A stretch of 64,000 nt of DNA, from positions 206,789-270,788 of the forward strand of contig CAJTLF010000001.1 of assembly GCA_910577555.1 (NCBI GenBank), given 5' to 3'. Made by a program: the position numbers and the translations under genes. Below are positions 7,818 to 15,714 of the stretch, piece after piece. The notes beneath the pieces are model-generated. The model did not search any database, was not told where the DNA came from, and saw nothing but the letters and a program-made list of their open reading frames with translations. Origin of the DNA: an uncultured Christensenella sp. GTDB lineage: Bacteria; Bacillota; Clostridia; Christensenellales; Borkfalkiaceae. Position 1 is the stretch's first letter. Each line of letters starts with the position of its first letter.

Positions 7818-7926
7818 GTGAAAATGTGTGAAAATACGTTCGAAAACGGTGAAAACGTGCTGATTTTCGGTGAAAAAGCGTCAATTTTCAGTGAAAACTG
7901 TGTGAAAATCTTCACGCAATTTTCAC
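7818..7926. promoter_or_regulatory. Helically phased GTGAAAA array (curved DNA or operator array)
   Basis: Six GTGAAAA heptamers start at 7818, 7828, 7849, 7870, 7891 and 7902 (steps 10, 21, 21, 21, 11), and an inverted TTTTCAC lies at 7920-7926. Four near-tandem 21-bp units carry GTGAAAA at one end and mostly TTTTC or GAAAA in the other half, so A- or T-tracts recur about every 10.5 bp over about 100 bp. It fills the gap between divergent pckG and the gene at 8041, directly upstream of the pckG -35 box. Both intrinsic curvature and cooperative binding of an unidentified regulator fit. The rest of this gap (7927-8040) is AT-rich, with a possible TATACT -10 box at 8008-8013 for the plus-strand gene. 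Confidence 0.7.
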
Positions 7927-8040
7927 AAAAAATATGTAATCCGACAAATTACCGCAAAATTATTTAAATTTATATAATATTTTATCACAGTTAAAATATA
8001 TAATTAGTATACTCTAATATCTTAATTATAAGGTGAGCTT

Positions 8041-9012
8041 ATGTCTTATACAAAAAATATTGCGGTAATCCACGGCATAAAAGACGGATTTTCTTCCGAC
8101 GGCGGCAACCTTTCGGGGCTTGTAAAGGCGGAGCGTTACGGCAGAAGGCTCACCGTGGAAGCGTCGCTCGTCAACTTCGCGCCGCTGTCGCAGGGCAGGT
8201 TCGTAACCGCAATAACGGACGGTAAAACCACGCTCGTCGTGGAAAACGGACTTTTCGACGGCGAAAGCGAGCTCAATACCGACGGCGGCTTTGCCGCGCT
8301 CGTTTGCTTTATAAACGGCGGCGTATACCCCGTTGCCACGGCGATTTGCGGCAACTACCGCGACGTGGCTCTGGGAATAAAGGCGGAGGTAGAGCGGCAG
8401 GAAAATTTAAAGGCGGAGCAGAAAAAGGGGGGTACGGCTGTTGCGGAAACGAACGCCGCGCCCGAGCCTCCGCCGGTATATGAAGACGAAGCCATAGCAA
8501 AGGAGAATTACTATGAATTTGAAAATTATGAAAGCGACGGTGCTTTACGCGCGGATACGCCGCAAGAAGAAAGCGGGCAAAAGCCTGTACAAGATGCGGC
8601 GGCTTTTGGCTCTTTCCAGAGTGAAACGGGCGGCGTAAATAAAGAAAACCCCGCATATATCGGGGGTAACGGGCTTGCGGGCGGCGATTTTTACGAGCAG
8701 ACCAAGGGCGAAATAGAGCGGCTTTTAAAAAACTATCCCAAAGCCGAAAGCCTTTCAAACCTTATAGAAAATTCCGACTGGGTCAAAATTTCTTACGGAG
8801 ACAATCTGTTTTACGTGTTCGGCGTGATATATTCGGGCGGTAAAGCCGAGTATATCTGTTACGGCGTGCCTGCCGTCAATTCCGAACGCCCGCCCGAAAG
8901 TATGAAAGAGCTTGCGTCATACATTCCCGCACCCGACGGCGGCTTTACGGGCTTCTGGGTAATGTATCAGGACGCAAAGACGGGCGCAACTTTAAAGGTT
9001 GCGGGCGCATAG
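8041..9012 (+). CDS. Conserved-looking hypothetical protein (323 aa)
   Basis: Function not recognised. The N-terminal half (about 1-105) looks like a compact beta-rich domain. The middle (about 110-215) is low-complexity and acidic (PPPVYEDEA, YEFENYESDG), probably disordered. The C-terminal domain (about 220-323) contains EIERLLKNYPKAESLSNLI and DNLFYVFGVIYSGGKAEYICYGVP, resembling a folded ligand-binding or scaffold domain. There is no signal peptide, membrane helix or catalytic motif. ATG follows AAGGTGAG. It is divergent from pckG across the phased array and ends at a hairpin (9031-9055). Confidence 0.7.
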   Translation: MSYTKNIAVIHGIKDGFSSDGGNLSGLVKAERYGRRLTVEASLVNFAPLSQGRFVTAITDGKTTLVVENGLFDGESELNTDGGFAALVCFINGGVYPVATAICGNYRDVALGIKAEVERQENLKAEQKKGGTAVAETNAAPEPPPVYEDEAIAKENYYEFENYESDGALRADTPQEESGQKPVQDAAAFGSFQSETGGVNKENPAYIGGNGLAGGDFYEQTKGEIERLLKNYPKAESLSNLIENSDWVKISYGDNLFYVFGVIYSGGKAEYICYGVPAVNSERPPESMKELASYIPAPDGGFTGFWVMYQDAKTGATLKVAGA

Positions 9013-9030
9013 TACGGGGTCAATAAAGAA

Positions 9031-9055
9031 AAAGCCGTTGCGGTGCAACGGTTTT
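9031..9055. terminator. Terminator between convergent genes
   Basis: Stem AAAGCCGTTGC / GCAACGGTTTT with a 3-nt loop. It is followed by a U-rich run on the minus strand (CTTTTTCTTT), so it best fits the end of the minus-strand DUF378-like gene and may also stop the plus-strand gene ending at 9012. Confidence 0.6.
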
Positions 9056-9061
9056 AACGGA

Positions 9062-9271
9062 CTATTTCAGCCCCTTGAAGGGCTTGAAAACTATCAGCGA
9101 GTAAACGGTAAACAGCGCGGAAATTGCGCAGGTAGCGTAGAAAATGCGGTAAGCCGTTTCCGAGCCGAACGACAAAAATCTTATAACGTCGAACCCCGTA
9201 AAGGCGAATATACCCCCGAATATGCCCAAAATAATTAAATTCGCGACGCACGCGTAACAGGTTGCTTTCAT
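9062..9271 (-). CDS. DUF378-like small membrane protein
   Basis: About 69 residues with two predicted membrane helices: CVANLIILGIFGGIFAFTG and IFYATCAISALFTVYSLIVF. The order helix, short loop with F(S/T)GFDVI, then IxYxxxxxxAL resembles DUF378 (YuzA-like) proteins of unknown function. The ATG at 9271 is preferred; an in-frame TTG at 9295 would add eight residues. No clear Shine-Dalgarno site is visible, so translation may couple to the gene ending at 9311. Confidence 0.6.
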   Translation of the reverse strand: MKATCYACVANLIILGIFGGIFAFTGFDVIRFLSFGSETAYRIFYATCAISALFTVYSLIVFKPFKGLK

Positions 9272-9310
9272 ATGCAAAGTATGCGCGGCAAGCAAAAAAT
9301 AATACTTAAT

Positions 9311-9571
9311 TCAAACGGAAATGTTTTCTATAACCAGCTTGTCGAACTCGGGCGTTTCCGTAAAGTCGCGCGGCAGAAATTTAACCGTGCGGAACTTCGC
9401 GTAGTTGAATATATGCGTTTTAAGCATAACGGGCGTGGGAATATCCAGCTCTTCGCATATATCCGAAAGATAGCCGAAAAAGGACGAATATACGAATTTT
9501 TCGTCCCTTTCGTAAGTAATCTGCTTTACTATTTTTTCGCCTATTAAGACCTTTGCCCACATTCTGAACAT
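9311..9571 (-). CDS. Small hypothetical protein (86 aa)
   Basis: Not assigned to a named family. The protein begins MFRMWAKVLIGEKIVKQITYER and contains FFGYLSDICEELDIPTPVMLKTHI and a basic KFLPRDF segment. It is soluble and without a signal. Its compact charged composition and the short gap to the DUF378-like gene suggest a shared transcript. The true start could be the ATG at 9571 or the Met four codons in; TATTATATTAG-like sequence upstream may hold a promoter. Confidence 0.6.
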   Translation of the reverse strand: MFRMWAKVLIGEKIVKQITYERDEKFVYSSFFGYLSDICEELDIPTPVMLKTHIFNYAKFRTVKFLPRDFTETPEFDKLVIENISV

Positions 9572-9592
9572 ATTTTTATTATATTAGAAAAA

Positions 9593-9621
9593 TTGACTTT
9601 TGTCCATTAAAATCGTATAAT
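9593..9621 (+). promoter_or_regulatory. sigma-A promoter of the Lrp/aminotransferase operon
   Basis: TTGACT (9593-9598) and TATAAT (9616-9621) with a 17-bp spacer, 48 bp upstream of the Lrp-family ATG. Confidence 0.8.
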
Positions 9622-9669
9622 ATAAAGAAAACCTGCCGCGTTTTTATGCGCGTTTCAACGGGGGGATTT

Positions 9670-10161
9670 ATGGAAAAGCTCGATAAGGATATAATCGCCT
9701 TACTCACGGAAGACAGCCGCATTACCTGCAAAAGGCTTGCCGCCGCGCTCAATATCACCGAAAAGCAGGCGGAAGAGCGCGTCCGTTCGCTCGAAGAAAG
9801 GGGAATAATAGTCAAGTATACCGCAATTATTAACGCCGACGGGTTTGACGAAGACTTCGTCGAAGCCCTTATCGAAGTAAAGGTAACTCCCCAGCGCGGA
9901 CACGGCTTCGACGCCATTGCGGAAGAAGTAAGCTCGCACGGCGAAGTGCAGAGCTTATATCTTATGAGCGGCGCGTACGACTTGGCGGTAATAGTCCGCG
10001 GCAAATCTTTAAAGGAAATTTCCCGTTTCGTTTCCGAAAAAATTTCCACCTTCGACAGCGTAATTTCCACCGCAACCCACTTCATACTCAAAAAATATAA
10101 AGTGGAAGGCGCGGCAACGGTAGAGCCCGAAGGCGGCAAACGCATAAGCGTGCAGGCGTAA
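9670..10161 (+). CDS. Lrp/AsnC family transcriptional regulator
   Basis: Feast/famine-type DNA-binding regulator, 163 residues. The N-terminal helix-turn-helix covers about 1-50 (MEKLDKDIIALLTEDSR, KRLAAALNITEKQAEERVRSL). The C-terminal ligand-binding RAM domain contains VEALIEVKVTP, HGEVQSLYLMSGAYDLAVIVRG and the usual final beta strand STATHFILKKYK. The ATG at 9670 follows GGGGGA; an in-frame ATG at 9646 lacks this site. The class I aminotransferase starts one nucleotide after its stop, so the two are co-transcribed, and the regulator probably controls the aminotransferase or senses its amino acid (inference). Confidence 0.93.
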   Translation: MEKLDKDIIALLTEDSRITCKRLAAALNITEKQAEERVRSLEERGIIVKYTAIINADGFDEDFVEALIEVKVTPQRGHGFDAIAEEVSSHGEVQSLYLMSGAYDLAVIVRGKSLKEISRFVSEKISTFDSVISTATHFILKKYKVEGAATVEPEGGKRISVQA

Positions 10162-10162
10162 T

Positions 10163-11329
10163 ATGGCGCGGAAATTCGTAAACGGCAGAGCCGCACCCCT
10201 TCAGCCCAGCGGCATAAGAAAGTTTTTCGACGTGGTCGCCACTATGGAAGGGGCTATCTCCCTTGGCGTGGGCGAGCCCGATTTTATCACGCCCTGGAAC
10301 GTGCGCGACGCGGCTATACGCTCGTTGCGCCGCGGATATACGCAATATACGGGCAACCGCGGTCTGCCCGAGCTTCGCGAACTCGTCTCCCGCTACCTTA
10401 AAGAGCGGTTCGCCGTGGAATATCCCGCGGATAATACCATAATAACCGTAGGAGCGAGCGAAGCTATAGACCTTGCTCTGCGCGCCACCTGCGAAAGCGG
10501 CGACGAAGTGCTCGTTCCCGAGCCTTCCTACGTTTCCTACGCGCCCATAGTGACGCTTGCGGGCGGCACTCCCGTGCCCGTGAAATGTACCGCGGAAAAC
10601 GACTTTATACTCACTCCCGGGCTTCTGGAAGGCGCGATAACCGAAAGAACCAAAATTTTAATACTTCCCTACCCCAACAATCCCACGGGCGCGGTTATGA
10701 CGCGCGAACAGCTTTTAAAAATCGTTCCCGTGATTTTAAAGCACGACCTTCTGGTCGTTTCCGACGAGATATACGCCGAGCTGACCTACGACGGCGTTCA
10801 CTTTTCCATTGCAAGCCTGCCCGAAATGCGCGAAAGAACGGTATATATAGGGGGCTTTTCAAAGGCTTTTGCAATGACGGGCTGGCGCGTCGGGTTCGTA
10901 TGCGCACCGGAAGAGATAGACGCGGCAATGCTTAAAATACACCAGTACACCATACTTTGCGCGCCGCAGATGAGCCAGAGAGCGGCGGTCGCCGCGCTCA
11001 GAGAAGGGTTTGCCGATAACTTTTCGACCGTAGCGGAAATGCGGGAAGAGTACCGCCGCCGCGGCGGATTTCTTGCGGGGGCGTTGAACGCGATGGGCTT
11101 GAAGTGCTTTATGCCCAAGGGCGCGTTTTACGTATTCGCAAGCGTGGAAAGCACGGGTATGGACGGCGAAGCTTTTGCTGAAAAGCTTTTAAAGGAGCGT
11201 AAAGTCGCGGTAGTCCCCGGCGGGGCGTTCGGCGCGGCGGGCAAATATTTCGTGCGGGCGAGCTACGCCGCGTCAATGAAACAGCTTTCGGAAGCCGTCT
11301 TGCGCATAGAAAGTTTTTTAAACCCTTAG
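10163..11329 (+). CDS. PLP-dependent class I/II aminotransferase
   Basis: Fold type I aminotransferase, 388 residues. Visible signatures are SLGVGEPDF near the N-terminus, YTGNRGLPELREL, the PLP pocket NPTGAVMTREQ, SDEIYAELTYDG, and the Schiff-base lysine in GGFSKAFAMTGWRVGF; the C-terminal substrate arginine lies in YFVRASYAAS. It belongs to the AspC/PatA-like group; the exact substrate is not determinable. It directly follows an Lrp-type regulator, a frequent pairing in Bacillota. A second, different aminotransferase is at 36937-38139. Confidence 0.93.
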   Translation: MARKFVNGRAAPLQPSGIRKFFDVVATMEGAISLGVGEPDFITPWNVRDAAIRSLRRGYTQYTGNRGLPELRELVSRYLKERFAVEYPADNTIITVGASEAIDLALRATCESGDEVLVPEPSYVSYAPIVTLAGGTPVPVKCTAENDFILTPGLLEGAITERTKILILPYPNNPTGAVMTREQLLKIVPVILKHDLLVVSDEIYAELTYDGVHFSIASLPEMRERTVYIGGFSKAFAMTGWRVGFVCAPEEIDAAMLKIHQYTILCAPQMSQRAAVAALREGFADNFSTVAEMREEYRRRGGFLAGALNAMGLKCFMPKGAFYVFASVESTGMDGEAFAEKLLKERKVAVVPGGAFGAAGKYFVRASYAASMKQLSEAVLRIESFLNP

Positions 11330-11369
11330 GCAATACTCCGCGCGCTTTGCGCGGTAAAGGGCAAAACGA

Positions 11370-11398
11370 TTGACAAAACGGTTAAACGACTATATAAT
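11370..11398 (+). promoter_or_regulatory. sigma-A promoter of greA-lysS
   Basis: TTGACA (11370-11375) and TATAAT (11393-11398) with a 17-bp spacer. The leader to greA is about 70 nt. A CCGCGC/GCGCGG hairpin lies just upstream, after the aminotransferase. Confidence 0.85.
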
Positions 11399-11473
11399 AG
11401 TGTGGATAAACGGCGTGGTTCTGCGTAAAGCGGAATCACTTTTACTTATTTTTTTATTTTAAGGAGCTTTAAA

Positions 11474-11944
11474 ATGGCAGAACTTATCGTTATGACGCAA
11501 AAAAATTACGACGATTTGAAAAAAGAACTCGACTATCTCGTAAAGGTCAAACGCCCCGAAATAATCGAACGCATAGCCGAAGCGCGCAGTCACGGCGACC
11601 TTTCGGAAAACGCGGAGTACGACGCGGCGCGCGAAGAGCAGCGTTCAAACGAAGGCAAAATCGCCGAAATAGAATATAAACTCAAAAACGCCGACGTGCG
11701 CAAGGAAAACACCGATACGAGCTACGTGCATCTCGGCAGCGTAGTTACCGTTTACGACGAAGATTTGGAAGAAGAGCAGACTTATACCATAACTTCGGTT
11801 ACCGAAGTGGACGTAATGGCGGGCAAGGTTTCCGTAGAATCGCCCGTGGGTATGGCTCTTCTCCGCAAAAAAGTGGGCGAAACTGCCACCGTAAGTTGTC
11901 CCGACGGCACCGCTTATACCCTTAAAATAGTTAAAATAGGTTAA
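11474..11944 (+). CDS. greA: Transcription elongation factor GreA
   Basis: Rescues backtracked RNA polymerase by stimulating transcript cleavage in the secondary channel. 156 residues, standard length. The N-terminal coiled coil has LKKELDYLVKVKRPEIIERIAEARSHGD and the acidic tip DLSENAEYDAAREEQ, with the conserved Asp/Glu pair needed for cleavage. The C-terminal FKBP-like domain has LGSVVTVYDED and VGMALLRKKVGETATV. AAGGAG precedes the ATG. Nine nucleotides separate it from lysS, as in many Bacillota. Confidence 0.96.
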   Translation: MAELIVMTQKNYDDLKKELDYLVKVKRPEIIERIAEARSHGDLSENAEYDAAREEQRSNEGKIAEIEYKLKNADVRKENTDTSYVHLGSVVTVYDEDLEEEQTYTITSVTEVDVMAGKVSVESPVGMALLRKKVGETATVSCPDGTAYTLKIVKIG

Positions 11945-11953
11945 GGTAGAGAT

Positions 11954-13462
11954 ATGGAAGAAAAGGTATTAACCGCGGAAGAACAGGAAAAGGAGCTTGC
12001 CGAACAGGCGCGTATACGCCGTGAAAAGCTGCAAAAGCTGGCGGACGAAAACAAAGACCCGTTCGTAAAGGTAAAGTACGGAGTAACCGCACGCTCGGCG
12101 TATATCCGCGAAAATTTCGCGTCGCTCGAGAATAAGGAAGTGAGTATCGCGGGCAGACTTATGTCCCGCCGCATTATGGGCAAGGCGTCGTTCTGTCACT
12201 TGCAGGACGATAACGGACTTATCCAGATTTACGTGCGCCGCGACGACGTGGGCGAAGAAGATTACGCGTCCTTTAAAAAGGATTACGATTTGGGCGATAT
12301 AGTCGGCGTTAAGGGCTACGTATTCAAGACGCAGACGGGCGAAGTTTCCGTGCATTGCACCGGGATTGAGATGCTGTCCAAATGTCTTTTGCCCCTGCCC
12401 GAAAAACAGCACGGGTTAAAGGATACCGATATCCGTTACAGACAGCGCGAGCTCGATTTGATAGTAAACCCCGAAGTCAAGAGCGTATTTTTCAAGCGTT
12501 CGCGCATACTTTCCGAGCTTCGCGCGTTTTTGGACGGGAAAGGCTTTTTGGAAGTGGATACGCCCGTGTTAAACACCATAGAAATAGGCGCGTCGGCAAG
12601 ACCTTTCAAGACCCGCCACAACGCTCTGGACATAGATATGTACCTGCGTATAGAGACCGAGCTTTACCTTAAAAGGCTGATAGTGGGCGGGTTCGAGAGA
12701 GTTTACGAAGTGGGGCGCATATTCCGCAACGAAGGTATGGACGCCTTCCACAACCCCGAATTTACCACGATTGAGATGTACGCGGCGTATCTGGATTACT
12801 TCGATATGATGGATATCGTCGAAGAGATGTACGCGCACGTTGCGAAAAAAGTTTGCGGCACCACCGATATTACCTATCAGGGAACGGAGCTGCACCTTGG
12901 CGGGAAGTGGGCGCGGCTCACAATGAAGGAAGCCGTTAAAAAGTACGCGGGCGCGGACTACGATAAGTGGGCTACGGACGCGGACGCGCGGGCTTGCGCC
13001 AAAAAGCTGGGCGTTACCGTCGAAGAAGGGGATGCGGCGACCAAGGGTCACGTGCTTATCGCGCTGTTCGACGCGTTCGTGGAAGAAAAGCTCGTTCAAC
13101 CCACCTTTATTTACGATTATCCCGTGGAGAATTCGCCGCTTGCAAAGAGAAAGGCGGACGACCCCGCGTTTACACAGAGATTCGAGTATTTTATCTGCTC
13201 GCACGAGTTCGGCAACGCGTTTTCCGAGCTGAACGACCCCATCGACCAAAGGCAGAGATTCGTAAAGCAGGTTGAAGCAAAGCGCGCGCAGGAGAAGAAC
13301 TGCAACGCGCAGGTGGACGAAGAGTTCGTAACCGCTTTGGAATACGGCTTGCCCCCTACGGGCGGTCTCGGTTTCGGGCTTGACAGGCTCGTAATGCTTT
13401 TGACCGACAGTGCGACTATAAGGGACGTATTGTTGTTCCCCACTATGAAACCCAAGAAATAA
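11954..13462 (+). CDS. lysS: Lysyl-tRNA synthetase (class II)
   Basis: Charges tRNA-Lys. 502 residues. The N-terminal OB anticodon-binding domain covers about 65-165 (VSIAGRLMSRRIMGKASFCHLQD). Class II motif 1 is FLEVDTPVLNTIEIGASARPF, motif 2 is RIFRNEGMDAFHNPEFTTIE, and motif 3 is GLGFGLDRLVMLLTDS near the C-terminus, followed by RDVLLFPTMKP. It is co-transcribed with greA. No T-box or lysine riboswitch is visible in the short greA leader or the 9-nt gap. Confidence 0.96.
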   Translation: MEEKVLTAEEQEKELAEQARIRREKLQKLADENKDPFVKVKYGVTARSAYIRENFASLENKEVSIAGRLMSRRIMGKASFCHLQDDNGLIQIYVRRDDVGEEDYASFKKDYDLGDIVGVKGYVFKTQTGEVSVHCTGIEMLSKCLLPLPEKQHGLKDTDIRYRQRELDLIVNPEVKSVFFKRSRILSELRAFLDGKGFLEVDTPVLNTIEIGASARPFKTRHNALDIDMYLRIETELYLKRLIVGGFERVYEVGRIFRNEGMDAFHNPEFTTIEMYAAYLDYFDMMDIVEEMYAHVAKKVCGTTDITYQGTELHLGGKWARLTMKEAVKKYAGADYDKWATDADARACAKKLGVTVEEGDAATKGHVLIALFDAFVEEKLVQPTFIYDYPVENSPLAKRKADDPAFTQRFEYFICSHEFGNAFSELNDPIDQRQRFVKQVEAKRAQEKNCNAQVDEEFVTALEYGLPPTGGLGFGLDRLVMLLTDSATIRDVLLFPTMKPKK

Positions 13463-13463
13463 A

Positions 13464-13708
13464 AATCCGTATATGCGGCGCAATACTTCGTTAAGCTCCG
13501 TGCCGCCTTGCTCATTTACGCTAAGTAAACTCGCGGCGGACGGTACTCGCTTGCCTTGTTCTTCTCGCATCTACGAATTTTTATCCGCTCTCTCCGTTGC
13601 AATACTGTGTTAACTTTGCGTTTTTCTTCGGGTCACTTACGGATAGTAAGCTCCCCTTGAAAATGCTCGCGCGCCTTGTCTTGCTCGCATCTACGAATTT
13701 TTACCGCT
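13464..13708. repeat. Two diverged copies of a non-coding repeat after lysS
   Basis: The lysS-to-decarboxylase gap holds two degenerate copies of an approximately 115-nt element, roughly 13464-13590 and 13591-13708. Both end in CTCGCATCTACGAATTTTTA followed by (T)CCGC; both have a CAATACT-x-CGTTAA/TGTTAA start and a central ACTTACG/TTTACG box near TAAGCTCC/TAAACTC. No open frame or promoter stands out. The identical 3' ends suggest tandem duplication or a small dispersed element. Confidence 0.6.
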
Positions 13709-13726
13709 GTCGTGAAGTAGTGTATT

Positions 13727-15067
13727 ATGCAAAATTATCTTATATATTCACAACTTAAAACGTACGCAAAAAAGGATAAGTCCTTTCATATGCCCGGACA
13801 CAAAGGGCGCGGGGATTTCAAGGCAAAATTCCCCGTTGCCAATTTAGACGTGACCGAGCTTTCGTATACCGACGATTTATTCTGCCCCAAAGGGGTAATT
13901 GCGCGGGCGCAGGAAGATATTGCAAAGATACTCGGCGCGAAAAAGAGCCGTATATTGACGGACGGCTCGTCTTGCGGCGTGCTTTCGATGATTTACGCTA
14001 TTTCGTCGTACGGTACGAAGTTGATAGTTCCGCGCGGCAGTCACCAGAGCGTGTGGAACGCGTGCAGGCTTTTCAATCTCGAACCCGTAATAGTTCAGGG
14101 CGAATACCGCGACGGGGTGTTGTTGCCGCCGCCGCCCGAAATGATTGAAAAGATAATTTCAAACGACCTTACCCTTGCGGGCATGGTTATTTCTTCGCCC
14201 GATTACTACGGCAATATTGCCCCGCTTAAGGAGTACGCGGCGTTGTTGCACGCTTACGGGCGTTACTTGCTCGTCGACGGGGCGCACGGCGCGCACCTTG
14301 CTTTCGGCAAATCGCGTGCGGGATATGCGGGAGTTTACGCCGATTTATGGGTGGACGGGGCGCACAAGACTTTGCCCGCGCTCACGCAGGGCGCGATACT
14401 CTGTGCAAACGAAAGTAAGCTTATTGCCGCCGCGGAAGAAGGGCTTTCGCTTTTCAGAACCACTTCGCCGAGTTTTCCTATAATGGCGTCGGTGGAGTAC
14501 GGCGTGAAATACCTTAAATACAACCCCAAGGCTTACGAAGACGCGGTCGCGGCGGTTGCGGCGTTCAGGGCTAAATGCCCGCTCCCCGTTTATCCGTCCG
14601 ACGACGAGATGAAGCTCGCCGTTGACTGCGAGCCTTTGGGCGTAAATTCCGACGATATTGCGGCGTTGCTCGAAAAGAAGGGGATATATCCCGAGCTTTC
14701 GGACGGCAGGTATATACTTTTTTATCTTTCGCCCATGACGACGCAGGGCGAACTGAACAAGCTGCTCACTGTATTGAACGCAGTTGTTCATTCCAAAAAG
14801 CTTAAAAAGAACTACGCGGCAAAGCCGCTGTTGCCGCCCGTGGAGAGAACTTACAGCTATCTTTACTCTTTAAAGCAAAAGCACGAGTTGGTGCCGCTTG
14901 ACGGAGCGGAAGGCAGAATGTGCGCGGGCAACGTGGGTATTTCGCCCCCCTGCACTCCCGTAATAGTTGCGGGCGAGATAATCACCGCACAGGCGATAAA
15001 GATTTTATCGGGCGCGAAGGGCGTATACGGGCTTTACGGCGGGAAAATACGGGTGGTGGCTAAATAG
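13727..15067 (+). CDS. Orn/Lys/Arg decarboxylase family PLP enzyme (YaaO-like)
   Basis: Fold type I decarboxylase of the basic amino acid group. 446 residues, the short Bacillus YaaO/SpeA-like form without an N-terminal receiver-like wing. Signatures are FHMPGHKGRGDF near the N-terminus, LTDGSSCGVLSMI, the PLP aspartate in LVDGAHGAHLAF, the Schiff-base lysine in WVDGAHKTLPALTQGA, and GNVGISPPCTPVIVAGE near the C-terminus. It heads the decarboxylase-tmk-holB-ricT run known from Bacillus (yaaO-tmk...holB-yaaT). Substrate (arginine, lysine or ornithine) cannot be decided from sequence. Confidence 0.9.
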   Translation: MQNYLIYSQLKTYAKKDKSFHMPGHKGRGDFKAKFPVANLDVTELSYTDDLFCPKGVIARAQEDIAKILGAKKSRILTDGSSCGVLSMIYAISSYGTKLIVPRGSHQSVWNACRLFNLEPVIVQGEYRDGVLLPPPPEMIEKIISNDLTLAGMVISSPDYYGNIAPLKEYAALLHAYGRYLLVDGAHGAHLAFGKSRAGYAGVYADLWVDGAHKTLPALTQGAILCANESKLIAAAEEGLSLFRTTSPSFPIMASVEYGVKYLKYNPKAYEDAVAAVAAFRAKCPLPVYPSDDEMKLAVDCEPLGVNSDDIAALLEKKGIYPELSDGRYILFYLSPMTTQGELNKLLTVLNAVVHSKKLKKNYAAKPLLPPVERTYSYLYSLKQKHELVPLDGAEGRMCAGNVGISPPCTPVIVAGEIITAQAIKILSGAKGVYGLYGGKIRVVAK

Positions 15068-15090
15068 CCGCAGGATACGGGTACGGAAAG

Positions 15091-15714
15091 ATGAAGGGAA
15101 AATTTATTGCGTTCGAAGGGTGCGAAGGCTCGGGCAAGAGTACCCAGCTTAAACTGCTTGCGGAATATCTTATCGGGCACGGCGTGGATTTTATTCTTAC
15201 GCGCGAACCGGGCGGGAGCGAAATTTCCGAACAGATTCGCGGAATTATTCTGAACGGTAAAAATACCGATATGTGCGACGAGTGCGAGGCGCTGTTGTAC
15301 GCGGCGGCTCGCGTTCAGCATTTAAAGCAGACCGTTATGCCCGCGCTTGAAGATGGAAAGCTGGTAATCTGCGACAGGTATATATACTCGTCGCTCGCCT
15401 ATCAGGGCTACGCGCGGGGGCTTGGCGTGGAGTTCGTGGAGAGCGTAAACGCCTATGCTTTGGAGCATTGCCCCGCGGATATGACCGTTTTTCTCGATAT
15501 TTCGCCCGTGGACGCGTTCGAGAGAAAGCACGGCGCGGACGAGAACGACAGAATGGAACAGCAGGGGCTGGAATTTCATAAAAGGGTTTACGCGGGGTAC
15601 AAGGCTTTACAGGCGACACACCCCGATATATGCGCGGTGGACTGCCTTGGAACTAAGGAGCAGACCGCGGAAAAAATAATAAATTTACTTAAAGAAAGGC
15701 GCGTGATTGACTGA
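15091..15714 (+). CDS. tmk: Thymidylate kinase
   Basis: Phosphorylates dTMP to dTDP. 207 residues. The P-loop is FEGCEGSGKSTQLKLL, followed by the dTMP-binding LTREPGGSEI, and DRYIYSSLAYQGYARGLG carries the DR(Y/F) motif. The lid region is near EQQGLEFHKRVYAGY. The ATG follows GGAAAG, 23 nt after the decarboxylase stop. The holB GTG follows its TGA stop immediately, suggesting coupled translation of two DNA-replication functions. Confidence 0.96.
   Translation: MKGKFIAFEGCEGSGKSTQLKLLAEYLIGHGVDFILTREPGGSEISEQIRGIILNGKNTDMCDECEALLYAAARVQHLKQTVMPALEDGKLVICDRYIYSSLAYQGYARGLGVEFVESVNAYALEHCPADMTVFLDISPVDAFERKHGADENDRMEQQGLEFHKRVYAGYKALQATHPDICAVDCLGTKEQTAEKIINLLKERRVID

Noticed and set aside
12569..13570. 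333-residue minus-strand frame opposite lysS
   Set aside because: Antisense to a well-supported synthetase and running into the downstream repeat; no recognisable protein pattern.
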